In this document: positions 37,921-46,288 of the stretch, in pieces
Layout: the number at the start of each line of letters is the position of its first letter
Position numbering within the stretch: the first letter of the stretch is position 1
Assembly (NCBI GenBank): GCA_963838845.1
Contig: CAWISR010000003.1
Coordinates: 434,001 to 498,000, forward strand
Source: CAVRXQ01 sp963838845
Lineage (GTDB): Bacteria; Actinomycetota; Acidimicrobiia; Acidimicrobiales; Bog-793
Reading direction: 5' to 3'
DNA: 64,000 nucleotides
Translations under genes and position numbers: made by a program
Notes under the pieces: generated by a model
Databases searched by the model: none
The model's input: the letters and a program-made list of their open reading frames with translations, nothing else
Told to the model about the DNA's origin: nothing

Positions 37921-39485
37921 AGTGGGACGTTGCCGTGCTTGCGCTTTGGCAGGTCCTCGCGCTTTGTGGCGAGCATCTCCAGGCTGCGAGCGAGCACCTT
38001 GCGCGTCTCCGCGGGATCGATGACGTCGTCGACGTAGCCGCGTTCGGCGGCGATGTAGGGATTCGTGAAGCGTGCGGCGTACGCCGCGACGAGCTCGGCT
38101 CGCCGTTGCACCGGGTCGGCCGCTTCGAGGAGCTCGCGGCGGTGGACGATCTCGACCGCGCCCTCGGGACCCATCACCGCGAGCTCCGCGGACGGCCAGG
38201 CGTACGAGAGGTCGGTTCCGATCGACTTCGAGTCCATCACCAAGTACGCGCCGCCGTAAGCCTTGCGGATGAGGAACTGCACGCGTGGCACGGTCGCCTC
38301 GCAGTACGCGTAGAGCAGTTGCGCGCCGTGGCGGATGATCCCGCCGAACTCCTGGTCGGTACCCGGCATGAAACCCGGGACGTCGACGAAGGTGACGAGC
38401 GGGATGTTGAACGCATCGCACGTCCGGACGAAGCGTCCACCCTTTTCCGAGGAGTCGATATCGAGCACGCCGGCGAGGACCTCGGGCTGGTTGGCGACAA
38501 TGCCGACGACGCGGCCACCGACGCGGCCGAACCCGCATGTCAGATTGCGCGCCCAGTACGGGAAGTATTCGAGGTATTCACCGTCGTCGAGCACGGCTTC
38601 GATCAGCCGCTTCATGTCGTAGGGTTGGTTCGGTCGATCCGGGACGAGATCGCGAAGTTCGGGGATCGATCGCTCCGTGTCGTCCGCGTTCTCGGTGGAC
38701 GGCGGCTCCTCCAGGTTGTTCGACGGCAGGAATGACAAGAGGTAGCGCACGTCGTCGAGACATGCTTTCTCGTCGGCGGCCACGAACGCCGCGACGCCGG
38801 AGCGCGTCGCGTGCGTCATCGCGCCACCGAGCTGCTCGGTGCTCACGTCCTCGCCCGTCACCGTACGGACGACGTCGGGTCCGGTGATGAACATGTGGCT
38901 CGTGCCCTGGACCATGAAGACGAAATCGGTTAGAGCCGGCGAGTAGACGGCCCCCCCGGCGGACGGCCCGAGGACGACGCTGATCTGCGGAACGACGCCG
39001 GACGAGCGCGCGTTGCGGAAGAAGATTCCGCCGAAGCCGTTCAGTGCCGCGACGCCTTCCTGGATGCGCGCGCCACCGCCGTCGGTCATGCCGACCAACG
39101 GCACGCCGGTGTCGAGGGCGAGGTCCTGGATCTTGTGGATCTTCTCGGCGTGCGCCTCACCGAGCGATCCGCCGAAGACCGTGAAGTCCTGGCTGTACAC
39201 GCAGACCCTTCGCCCCTCGATCGTGCCGAAGCCGGTGATGACGCCATCGGTGTACGGGCGGACGTCGTCGAGTCCGACGCCGTGTGCGCGGTGGCGGACG
39301 AGGGCGTCGACCTCTTGGAACGAATCCGGATCGAGGAGGTACTCGACGCGCTCGCGCGCCGTCATCTTGCCCTTTTGGCGCTGGGCTTCGACCGCGCGTT
39401 CGGTGCCGGGGCGGCTCGCCTCAAGCTTGCGACGGGCGAGGTCCTCGAGTCGTTGGGCGCGCAGACTGCCAGAGGCCTCTGACAT
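37917..39485 (-). CDS. Acyl-CoA (propionyl/acetyl-CoA) carboxylase beta subunit
   Basis: The 522-residue carboxyltransferase moves CO2 from biotin to acyl-CoA. It has the two crotonase-like halves of the PccB/AccD5 type: residues 20-260 with YSQDFTVFGGSLGEAHAEKI and GMTDGGGARIQEG, and residues 275-510 with FVDVPGFMPGTDQEFGGIIRHGAQLLYAY and KAYGGAYLVMDSK. An Asp in the acyl pocket would indicate propionyl-CoA preference, but I cannot place it with certainty. The alpha (biotin) subunit is not in this window. It is followed by the epsilon-like gene with a 4-nt overlap. Confidence 0.95.
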   Translation of the reverse strand: MSEASGSLRAQRLEDLARRKLEASRPGTERAVEAQRQKGKMTARERVEYLLDPDSFQEVDALVRHRAHGVGLDDVRPYTDGVITGFGTIEGRRVCVYSQDFTVFGGSLGEAHAEKIHKIQDLALDTGVPLVGMTDGGGARIQEGVAALNGFGGIFFRNARSSGVVPQISVVLGPSAGGAVYSPALTDFVFMVQGTSHMFITGPDVVRTVTGEDVSTEQLGGAMTHATRSGVAAFVAADEKACLDDVRYLLSFLPSNNLEEPPSTENADDTERSIPELRDLVPDRPNQPYDMKRLIEAVLDDGEYLEYFPYWARNLTCGFGRVGGRVVGIVANQPEVLAGVLDIDSSEKGGRFVRTCDAFNIPLVTFVDVPGFMPGTDQEFGGIIRHGAQLLYAYCEATVPRVQFLIRKAYGGAYLVMDSKSIGTDLSYAWPSAELAVMGPEGAVEIVHRRELLEAADPVQRRAELVAAYAARFTNPYIAAERGYVDDVIDPAETRKVLARSLEMLATKREDLPKRKHGNVPL

Positions 39486-39528
39486 GGAGGAAGAGGCTAC
39501 CTGGGCCGGAGCCGCGCCTCGCAGGTCG

Positions 39529-40134
39529 TTACGAGTCGAGTGCCCGCCGACCGTCGAGCGCTCGCCCGAGGGTCTGTTCGTCGGCGTACTCGAGATCTGC
39601 TCCGACGGGGATCCCGCTCGCGAGCCGGGTCACCTTCGGGCCGTAAGCCTTGAGGACCTTCGCGAGGTACATCGCCGTTGTGTCGCCTTCGAGATTCGGA
39701 TTCGTGCAGATGATCACCTCTTGGACATGGTCGTTCTCAACCCGTTCGAGGAGTTCTTTGATGTGCAGTTGCTCGGCACCGATCCCCTCGATCGGACTCA
39801 GCGCTCCGCCGAGCACGTGGTAGCGCCCGCGGAATGAGCTCGCGCGTTCGACCGCGACGACATCGCGCGGGTCTTCGACGACACAGAGCAACGACGAGTC
39901 GCGCGACGGGTCGGCACAGATCGCGCACTGGTCCCCGACGGCAATGTTGAAGCAGACCGGGCACGTCGTGACCTTCTCTTTCACCTCGACGATCGCCCGC
40001 GCGAGCCGGAACGCATCTTCGTCCATGACGCGCAGCAGATAGAACGCGATCCGTTGCGCGGACTTCGGTCCGATGCCGGGCAGTCGGCCCAGCTCGTCGA
40101 CGAGGTCTTGGATCGGCGCGTCGAACAGCGGCAT
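39529..40134 (-). CDS. recR: Recombination protein RecR
   Basis: The 201-residue protein acts with RecO to load RecA at gaps. It has the helix-hairpin-helix LGRLPGIGPKSAQRIAFYLL, a zinc finger CPVC-N11-CAIC at about residues 57-72, and a Toprim domain (LLCVVEDPRDVVAVERA). The ATG at 40134 gives the canonical start (MPLFDAPIQDL). It ends the cluster dnaX-ybaB-recR, the conserved order in many bacteria. Confidence 0.97.
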   Translation of the reverse strand: MPLFDAPIQDLVDELGRLPGIGPKSAQRIAFYLLRVMDEDAFRLARAIVEVKEKVTTCPVCFNIAVGDQCAICADPSRDSSLLCVVEDPRDVVAVERASSFRGRYHVLGGALSPIEGIGAEQLHIKELLERVENDHVQEVIICTNPNLEGDTTAMYLAKVLKAYGPKVTRLASGIPVGADLEYADEQTLGRALDGRRALDS

Positions 40135-40141
40135 CAGACCC

Positions 40142-40480
40142 TCAGCGCTCCTCACCGAGAGCCGGCGCGAAGGAATCGTCGATCATCGCCCGGATCGCCG
40201 CCGTGACCCGCTCGGTACGCAGTTCGCGGAGGCGAACGGACGCGTCTTGCACGGCGGCGGCGACGAGTCGCTCCAACTGTCCGACTCGGTGCGGATCGAC
40301 GACAACCGGGTCGATTTCGACCGTTGTCGACGTGCCGTCTTCGTGAACTCGGACGCGTACCGCGTCGTTCTCCGCCACGCCCACCACGGTCGCATCCGTG
40401 GGCAGCCATGTTTCGCTGTCGATCTGTCGCTGAATGGCGGAAATCTTCTCGAGCAGGTTCTCTGTGAACGGCGACGGCAT
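40142..40480 (-). CDS. YbaB/EbfC family nucleoid-associated protein
   Basis: The 112-residue protein lies between dnaX and recR, the standard place for ybaB. It has the N-terminal helix (NLLEKISAIQRQIDSETW), a central beta sheet (VVGVAENDAVRVRVHEDG) and the final helix (LVAAAVQDASVRLRELRTERV). The sequence is diverged from E. coli YbaB, which binds DNA as a dimer. It is encoded 7 nt upstream of recR. Confidence 0.8.
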   Translation of the reverse strand: MPSPFTENLLEKISAIQRQIDSETWLPTDATVVGVAENDAVRVRVHEDGTSTTVEIDPVVVDPHRVGQLERLVAAAVQDASVRLRELRTERVTAAIRAMIDDSFAPALGEER

Positions 40481-42268
40481 CTAGACCTCCTCGGCGCCGG
40501 GAAAGGCTTCGAGCAGTCGATCCTCGGCGAGGTCGAGACCGCTCAACCTCTCGTCGGTGGCAGTCGACCGACGGCCCTCTCCGGTGGTGGCGCGTGCCTC
40601 AGCGACGAGTGCCTCCTCTTCGCTCTCGTGCGACTCGGTTTCGCGACGCGCCGCGTCGTCAGTGCGTCGCGTCGTCGACGCCCCCACCCGTTGTGCTTCC
40701 GGCGCGGATTCGATGACGAGCCGGACCACGACCGGCCGGCCGAAATGGCGGCTCAAAACGTCCGAGATCTCGCCACACAACGGCTCAGCGTGGTCGAGGT
40801 GCGCCTGATTCGGCAGCGCCAGCACCGCCCCCGCGTCGTCGGCGGCGACGAACCGGCCAACCTGGTAGATCGCCCGCAGCTTCGGGCGCAGTTTTGGCAG
40901 GATCTCGTCTCCCCATGCCGCGACGAGGTCGTCCCGGCTCGGCGCCGGTCCGGGTTCCGCTTCGCCCCCGGCTCCGCTGGCGAGTGTCGTTTCCGGTGTC
41001 GGTTCGGCGGCGACCGGCGGGATCTCTGCCCGGGTTGTGTGCGGCGTGACCTCCTCGGAGACCGCACTGGCAGCGGGCGCGCGTGGTCGCGACCGTGGGG
41101 CGGGAACACCGGGGGCCCCGTTGGCGCGCATGTCTTCGACCTGGCGTTCGAGTCGGTCGAGGCGGTCGAACACGGCGTCCGCCATCGTGTCGGCGTCGGG
41201 TCGCGCCGCGCGCAACAACGCGATCTCGAGTGAAACCCGAGGGTCGGGCGCGTCGCGCATCGCGGCGATGGCGGTCCCGATCAGGTCCATCGCCCGCACG
41301 CAGCGGGCGGCGCCAAGCTCGGCGAGGACTTCTTCCGGCTCCGCTGCTGTGACACCGACCGAATTCGCTCCGACGAGCGAGAGGAAGTCGGCACGCAGAC
41401 GTTCGATGAGGTCGACGGCGAGCTGCGCGGGGTCGCGTCCGGCACGCACCGCCCGGTCGAGCGCGGCGATCGTCCCACCGACGTCACTTCGCGAGAGGAA
41501 CGCAACGACATCTGCGAGCGCGGCCTGGTCGTCGGTCGTCTCCGCGCCTGCCGCGATCTGATCGAGCACCGAGAGCGCGTCTCGTGCCGAACCGCGGGCG
41601 CGCCGGACCACCGACGCGATCTTCTCCGAATCGATCTCGAGCCCTTCGGTCTTGGCGACGTCGCCGACGAGGGACGAAAGCTCGTTCTCGTCAATGAGAT
41701 GAAATTCGAAATGCTGCGTTCTGCTGCGGATCGTCGGCAGGACGCGCTGCGGGTCGGTGGTTGCGAGCACGAAGACAACGTGATCCGGCGGTTCCTCGAG
41801 CGTCTTCAGTAACGCGTTCGAGGCCGCGTTCGAGAGCATGTGCACTTCATCGACGATGTAGACCTTCCACCGACCCGGGGTCGACAGTGACGCTCGTGCG
41901 ACGAGGTCACGCATCGCGTCGACTCCATTATTCGATGCCGCGTCGAGCTCATGGACGTCGAATGACGCGCCATCGGCGATGGCGACACAGGACTCGCAGA
42001 CTCCGCACGGCTCGCCGTCCACTGGGGCCGCGCAGTTCAGCGCCTTCGCAAGGATCCGTGCCGTCGAGGTCTTTCCGGTGCCGCGAGCGCCGGAGAACAG
42101 GTATGCATGCGTCGTGTGACCGTCGCGGACCGAGTTGCGCAAGGCCCGGGTGACATGGTCCTGGCCGCGCACTTCGGCGAAGGTCTGCGGGCGGAAGCGC
42201 CGATAGAGCGACTGGTACGGACGTTCTTCGGTCACGAGCTCAGCGGTTCGCGAGGATTGACGCGGCAC
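40481..42268 (-). CDS. dnaX: DNA polymerase III subunits gamma/tau
   Basis: The 595-residue clamp-loader ATPase has Walker A GARGTGKTSTA near residue 62, a zinc module (CAAPVDGEPCGVCESC), DEVHMLS and the sensor SRTQHFEF. The C-terminal third is a Pro/Ala-rich linker and tau-type domain. A GTG at 42268 gives the length stated; GTG 42235 (VTEERPYQSL) is an equally good start because similarity begins there. The ybaB gene begins immediately downstream. I saw no poly-A slippery heptamer, so a frameshifted gamma form is not suggested. Confidence 0.96.
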   Translation of the reverse strand: MPRQSSRTAELVTEERPYQSLYRRFRPQTFAEVRGQDHVTRALRNSVRDGHTTHAYLFSGARGTGKTSTARILAKALNCAAPVDGEPCGVCESCVAIADGASFDVHELDAASNNGVDAMRDLVARASLSTPGRWKVYIVDEVHMLSNAASNALLKTLEEPPDHVVFVLATTDPQRVLPTIRSRTQHFEFHLIDENELSSLVGDVAKTEGLEIDSEKIASVVRRARGSARDALSVLDQIAAGAETTDDQAALADVVAFLSRSDVGGTIAALDRAVRAGRDPAQLAVDLIERLRADFLSLVGANSVGVTAAEPEEVLAELGAARCVRAMDLIGTAIAAMRDAPDPRVSLEIALLRAARPDADTMADAVFDRLDRLERQVEDMRANGAPGVPAPRSRPRAPAASAVSEEVTPHTTRAEIPPVAAEPTPETTLASGAGGEAEPGPAPSRDDLVAAWGDEILPKLRPKLRAIYQVGRFVAADDAGAVLALPNQAHLDHAEPLCGEISDVLSRHFGRPVVVRLVIESAPEAQRVGASTTRRTDDAARRETESHESEEEALVAEARATTGEGRRSTATDERLSGLDLAEDRLLEAFPGAEEV

Positions 42269-42313
42269 GGCGACAATCTACGGGCAGGTAGCTCTTCATC
42301 GTCCGAAGCCGTC

Positions 42314-42443
42314 GCGCCCGCGGGCGCAACGGCCAGGTCGCCTGCGGCACCCGGGACGATCCGCTGAGAGCTGCTGTCTTCCGACCCTGACTCGGTTCAC
42401 GGGGTCCCGTCGCGCAGAACCCGGCCGTTGCGCTCGCGGGCGC
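42314..42443 (-). ncRNA. ffs: Signal recognition particle RNA (4.5S, ffs)
   Basis: On the minus strand, 21-nt arms at 42423-42443 and 42314-42334 are complementary apart from one mismatch and form the outer stem. Between them, at 42391-42370, is the conserved domain IV: GTCAGG, the short stem GTC-GGAA-GAC closing a GGAA tetraloop, then AGCAGC. This is the binding site of Ffh. The position next to dnaX is classical. The ends are set by the stem and could be off by a few bases. Confidence 0.9.
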
Positions 42444-42475
42444 ACGGAGCCAACACGGTAGCGTTTCGGCCTCTC

Positions 42476-42563
42476 GGAGGGGTGCGAGAGCGGCCGAATC
42501 GGCACGACTGGAAATCGTGTGTCGGGCAACCGACCGTGGGTTCGAATCCCACCTCCTCCGCCA
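42476..42563 (+). tRNA. tRNA-Ser (anticodon GGA)
   Basis: A type II tRNA with acceptor GGAGGGG/CTCCTCC, anticodon stem CACGA/TCGTG around CTGGAAA (anticodon GGA), a long variable arm TGTCGGGCAACCGACC and the T-arm GGTTCGAATCC. CCA is encoded at 42561-42563. It lies 25 bases upstream of tadA. Confidence 0.95.
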
Positions 42564-42588
42564 CCACTTCAACCGAAAGGAATTCCGC

Positions 42589-43098
42589 GTGACGACGAGC
42601 GGGGCGATCGCTGACGAGGACGCGATGCGAATCGCGCTCGGAGAAGCGAGCGATGCCGCAGCCGCCGGCGATGTCCCGATCGGTGCCGTTGTCATCCGCG
42701 ACGGAGCGCTCATCGCAAGGGCGCACAACGAACGCGAACGCGCTCAGGACCCGACCGCACACGCCGAGATCCTTGCGCTTCGCACCGCCGCCAAGAAACT
42801 TTCCAGTTGGCGACTGGGCGAATGCACCGTCGTCGTAACGCTTGAACCGTGCGCGATGTGTGCTGGTGCGCTCGTGCTCGCTCGCGTTGCCCGCCTCGTC
42901 TTCGGCGCGGCTGATCCGAAAGCGGGTGCCTGCGGATCGCTCTATAACCTGCTTGCTGACCCACGCCTCAATCACGAAATACCGATCAGCCGTGGCGTTC
43001 TCGAGACGGAGTGCGCGAAATTGCTCACCGATTTCTTCGGTCACCGACGCGGCGGAACGACGACCGGCCCGGATTTGAGGGACCCGAGGTTCGATTAG
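42589..43098 (+). CDS. tadA: tRNA adenosine(34) deaminase TadA
   Basis: The 169-residue zinc deaminase converts A34 of tRNA-Arg to inosine. The zinc site is His58-Ala-Glu60 and PCAMC with Cys88 and Cys91; ARVARLVFGAADPKAGACGS is typical of TadA. The GTG at 42589 with AAAGG upstream is chosen because the longer frame runs into tRNA-Ser. It lies between two tRNA-Ser genes. Confidence 0.95.
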   Translation: MTTSGAIADEDAMRIALGEASDAAAAGDVPIGAVVIRDGALIARAHNERERAQDPTAHAEILALRTAAKKLSSWRLGECTVVVTLEPCAMCAGALVLARVARLVFGAADPKAGACGSLYNLLADPRLNHEIPISRGVLETECAKLLTDFFGHRRGGTTTGPDLRDPRFD

Positions 43099-43109
43099 CC
43101 TCCCCGCCC

Positions 43110-43195
43110 GGAGGGATGCGAGAGCGGCCGAATCGGGCGGTCTCGAAAACCGTTGTGCGTCATGCGTACCGTGGGTTCGAATCCCACTCCCTCCG
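43110..43195 (+). tRNA. tRNA-Ser (anticodon CGA)
   Basis: Type II cloverleaf with acceptor GGAGGGA/TCCCTCC, anticodon stem GCGGT/ACCGT around CTCGAAA (anticodon CGA), a long variable arm and T-arm GGTTCGAATCC. CCA is not encoded. It starts 12 bases after tadA. Confidence 0.93.
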
Positions 43196-43287
43196 CAGAG
43201 TGGGCTTTACTCCGTTCAGTGGACCGGGTTCATCGCAACGCGTAAGTAAACGCTCAGCTGAGTGGACCCACCCGCGATTCGCCGTGC

Positions 43288-43950
43288 CTATTCGCCGTCC
43301 ATCAGGCCGGATTCGTACGCGAAGACGACGAGTTGGGCGCGGTCTCTTCCGCCGAGCTTGCTCAAAACGCGCGAGACGTGCGTCTTTGCCGTCGCCACGC
43401 TCATGTGGAGATCTGCCGCGATCTCAGCGTTGGATCGTCCGTTCGCGACCAAGGTCAGTACCTCCACCTCGCGCGGCGTGAGGCGCGACAGCGCGACGGG
43501 GGATGCGCTCATAACCGGACGGCGCCGGGTGAACTGCTCGATCAGGGTGCGAGTGATCCGTGGCGACAACAATGCGTCGCCCGCCGCGATCACGCGTATT
43601 GCCTCGAGTAGCTGGGCGGGCGGCGTGTCCTTCAACAAAAAACCGCTCGCGCCGGCGCGTAGAGCACGGTAGACGTATTCGTCGAGATCGAAGGTCGTGA
43701 GGATCAGGACCCGAGTCCGACCGCTTTCCTGCGTCGAGACGATCTGGCTCGTTGCCTCGATCCCGTCCAGGTCAGGCATTCGGATGTCCATCAAGATGAC
43801 ATCAGGGCGAGTCAACGCCGCGAGATCTACCGCTTCCTTTCCCGTCGACGCCTCACCGACGACGGTGAGATCGTCCGCAGAGTTCACGAGCACGGAGAAC
43901 GCCCCGCGCACGAGCGCCTGGTCGTCGGCGATCAGAACGGCGATTGTCAC
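43288..43950 (-). CDS. NarL/LuxR-type response regulator
   Basis: The 220-residue regulator has a receiver domain with acidic residues at 9-10, phospho-acceptor Asp55 (VILMDIRMPD) and the conserved Lys in GFLLKDTPP. A LuxR-type helix-turn-helix lies at about residues 150-205 (LTPREVEVLTLVANGRSNAEIAADLHMS-VATAKTHVSRVLSKL). The GTG start overlaps the stop of the histidine kinase gene. Its likely target is the divergent ABC exporter. Confidence 0.95.
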   Translation of the reverse strand: MTIAVLIADDQALVRGAFSVLVNSADDLTVVGEASTGKEAVDLAALTRPDVILMDIRMPDLDGIEATSQIVSTQESGRTRVLILTTFDLDEYVYRALRAGASGFLLKDTPPAQLLEAIRVIAAGDALLSPRITRTLIEQFTRRRPVMSASPVALSRLTPREVEVLTLVANGRSNAEIAADLHMSVATAKTHVSRVLSKLGGRDRAQLVVFAYESGLMDGE

Positions 43951-45152
43951 GTCGCCGCCGTGAGCGGGATCCGGGCCAGCACTCGCCAGCCGCCGCCTGG
44001 TCGGGATCCAGCTGCCAAGGATCCCTCGAAGAGTGCCGTTCGCTCGCGCATCCCGACGATGCCGTGGTGCTCGACGGGCGCCGAATGGTACGGAACGGGG
44101 CTGCCCTGGCCGTCGTCCGTGACCTCGACGACGAGCTCGTTTCGTTCCCGGCGGATCTCGATCGTCGCGGATTGGGCGCTCGCGTGTTTGACGACGTTGG
44201 TGAGCGCCTCCTGCACAATGCGATAAACGGCGAGCTCGACGAGGGGAGGGATTCGTTGGACGGCCACTTCGTCGATGCGGGTCTCGACATTCAGACCCGT
44301 GGCGCGAACCTGGTCGACCAACGAGGGCAGCTCGGCGATACCCGGTGCCGGAGTCAGGTCGAGTTGGGGGTCCTCCTGGCGCAGCACTCCGAGCATTCGT
44401 CGGAGCTCGTCGAGCGCGCTGCGGCTCGTATTCCCGACATTTATCAGGGCTTGCTTCGCCTGTTCGGGGTCTTCCTCGATGACGTGGCTGCCGACCCCTG
44501 ACTGAACGGCGATCACACTCAGGCTGTGCGCGACGACGTCGTGAAGCTCGCGGGCGATGCGCAGGCGTTCCTCGGCCACGCCGCGCTGGGCGCGCTCACG
44601 CTCTTCGCGCGCCTTTTGCTCCTTTTGCTCAGCGAGTCCGGCGACGTAGATGCGGCGCTCGCGCACGCTGTCGCCGACAAACCAGGCGGCTACCGCCGAC
44701 AGCACGCTGAAGGTGGCGTCCCCTTCCCTCGGGTGGGTGGCCGTTCCGACAGCCGCCGCCACCACTAACGCTAGGGACACAAGGGCGAGGGCGGGAACCG
44801 AGCGATGCCGTTCGCTGACCGTTGCTACCTGATACATCGGGACAGCAATCAACGGATCCGGCGCAAACGACTGGCCGATCGCCGTCGCCACGCTCAGGGA
44901 AACCGTGGCGAGCGCAAGCGCGGGCACCGGCCACCGTCGACGCATCGCGATGGGGATTGCCGCGCCGAGCGCGAGCCCGAGGACGCGCCCCGACACCTCC
45001 GTGCCGTATGCGACCGGGGAAAAGATGTGTGGGAGAGTCGCCGCCAAAAGGACGATTGCCACCGCGTAATCGATCCGCTGCAGCGTTTCGGGTTGCAGTT
45101 TGTGAAGAAACGGCCGTTTCAGCTGCACCGGGTCGAGGTCGACATCCTCCAT
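43947..45152 (-). CDS. Sensor histidine kinase, NarL partner (HisKA_3 type)
   Basis: The 401-residue kinase has five or so membrane helices in residues 28-165 with very short external loops, suggesting detection of a signal within the membrane. The phospho-acceptor is His204 in ELHDVVAHSLS, and the ATPase domain has VQEALTNVVKHA and VTDDGQGS. A DesK/LiaS-like arrangement. The gene is upstream of and overlapping the response regulator and is divergent from the ABC exporter. Confidence 0.94.
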   Translation of the reverse strand: MEDVDLDPVQLKRPFLHKLQPETLQRIDYAVAIVLLAATLPHIFSPVAYGTEVSGRVLGLALGAAIPIAMRRRWPVPALALATVSLSVATAIGQSFAPDPLIAVPMYQVATVSERHRSVPALALVSLALVVAAAVGTATHPREGDATFSVLSAVAAWFVGDSVRERRIYVAGLAEQKEQKAREERERAQRGVAEERLRIARELHDVVAHSLSVIAVQSGVGSHVIEEDPEQAKQALINVGNTSRSALDELRRMLGVLRQEDPQLDLTPAPGIAELPSLVDQVRATGLNVETRIDEVAVQRIPPLVELAVYRIVQEALTNVVKHASAQSATIEIRRERNELVVEVTDDGQGSPVPYHSAPVEHHGIVGMRERTALFEGSLAAGSRPGGGWRVLARIPLTAAT

Positions 45153-45266
45153 CGCCGCGTGACGTTACCGATGCGATCAGCGGCTGTCGTCAGGCGCCGG
45201 GCGACCTCGCGCGTACATCTCAGGTTGTAAGCGGGCGCCGATGATTGCGCCCGAATACCCCTTTCG

Positions 45267-45356
45267 ATGGATGCAGAAAAGGTTCCCCCGGTGGACGAAT
45301 TGTCGCTCGCGAACCTCGATCATGAGGTGGTCAAGCGAGGGAAGGGAGCGCCGTGA
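45267..45356 (+). CDS. Possible 29-aa ORF coupled to the ABC transporter
   Basis: From ATG 45267 a frame encodes a short acidic-then-basic peptide (MDAEKVPPVDELSLANLDHE followed by VVKRGKGAP). Its stop codon overlaps the GTG start of the ATPase gene (GTGA), and the GGGAG ribosome binding site of that gene lies inside it. No good ribosome binding site precedes the ATG. The composition is protein-like, but at this length chance cannot be excluded. It may be a leader peptide that couples translation of the exporter. Confidence 0.35.
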   Translation: MDAEKVPPVDELSLANLDHEVVKRGKGAP

Positions 45357-46288
45357 TCGAAGCACGGGGTTTGACCAAGATCTATGGCGGCAAACGCGCC
45401 GTCAACGATCTCAGTTTCACGGTTCTGCCCGGGAAAGTGACCGGCTTTCTCGGTCCCAACGGTTCGGGCAAATCGACGACGATGCGGATGGTTGTCGGAC
45501 TCGACGCGCCGAATTCTGGCGTGGCGAAGGTAAACGGGCGTGCGTACCAGAGCCTCGGCTGGCCGTTGCACGAAGTCGGAGCCCTGCTCGAGGCGAAGGC
45601 GATCCACCCCGGGCGATCGGCGCGGGGCCACCTCTGGATGCTGGCCCAGACGAACGGGATCAAGAAACAGCGCGTCGACGAGATGCTCGACTTGGTCGGC
45701 CTGAGCGCGGTCGCCGACCAGCGCGCGGGCAAGTTCTCACTTGGAATGAGCCAACGTCTGGGAATCGCCGCCGCGTTGCTTGGCGACCCTGGCGTGTTGC
45801 TGTTCGACGAACCGGTCAACGGACTCGATCCTGACGGCATCCGTTGGGTGCGCAACCTCCTGAAGAACCTGGCGCGCCAAGGCCGCACGGTATTTGTCTC
45901 GAGCCACCTGATGAGTGAGATGGCGCTGACGGCAGAAGAGGTGGTCGTTATCGGCAAGGGCAGCCTGATCACTCAAGCGTCGATCGAGGAGCTGACCGGG
46001 AAGAGCTCCCAGAATTTCGTCCGCGTTCGATCGCCGGAGATCAATCGGCTGCGCGAGTTGCTGGAATCCAATGGCGCCGTGACGCTCAGTGAAGATGACG
46101 GTTCGCTGTCGGTGCGCGAACTCGCCGATCGTGAGATCGGGGACCTGGCGACGCGTGCGGGCATCGTGCTCTACGAGCTCTCCCAACAAACCGCTTCGCT
46201 TGAAGATGCCTTCATGGAACTCACGGAACAGACCATCGAGTACCGCGGCAACGAAAGCGCCGCGATCAAGGAAGGAGCAAAGGCGTGA
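45353..46288 (+). CDS. ABC transporter ATP-binding protein (ABC-2 exporter type)
   Basis: The 311-residue ATPase has Walker A GPNGSGKST, the Q-loop region ending in AIHPGRSARGHLWMLA, the signature FSLGMSQRLGIAAAL and Walker B GVLLFDEPVNGLDPDG, then the H-loop SSHLMSE. The C-terminal 80 residues are an extra domain common in drug and lipid exporters of the DrrA type. The GTG at 45353 has GGGAG upstream. It overlaps the permease gene. Confidence 0.95.
   Translation: MIEARGLTKIYGGKRAVNDLSFTVLPGKVTGFLGPNGSGKSTTMRMVVGLDAPNSGVAKVNGRAYQSLGWPLHEVGALLEAKAIHPGRSARGHLWMLAQTNGIKKQRVDEMLDLVGLSAVADQRAGKFSLGMSQRLGIAAALLGDPGVLLFDEPVNGLDPDGIRWVRNLLKNLARQGRTVFVSSHLMSEMALTAEEVVVIGKGSLITQASIEELTGKSSQNFVRVRSPEINRLRELLESNGAVTLSEDDGSLSVRELADREIGDLATRAGIVLYELSQQTASLEDAFMELTEQTIEYRGNESAAIKEGAKA

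Noticed and set aside
43253..43262. Palindrome CTCAGCTGAG after tRNA-Ser
   Set aside because: Ten bases is short enough to occur by chance in this window, and it has no promoter context.
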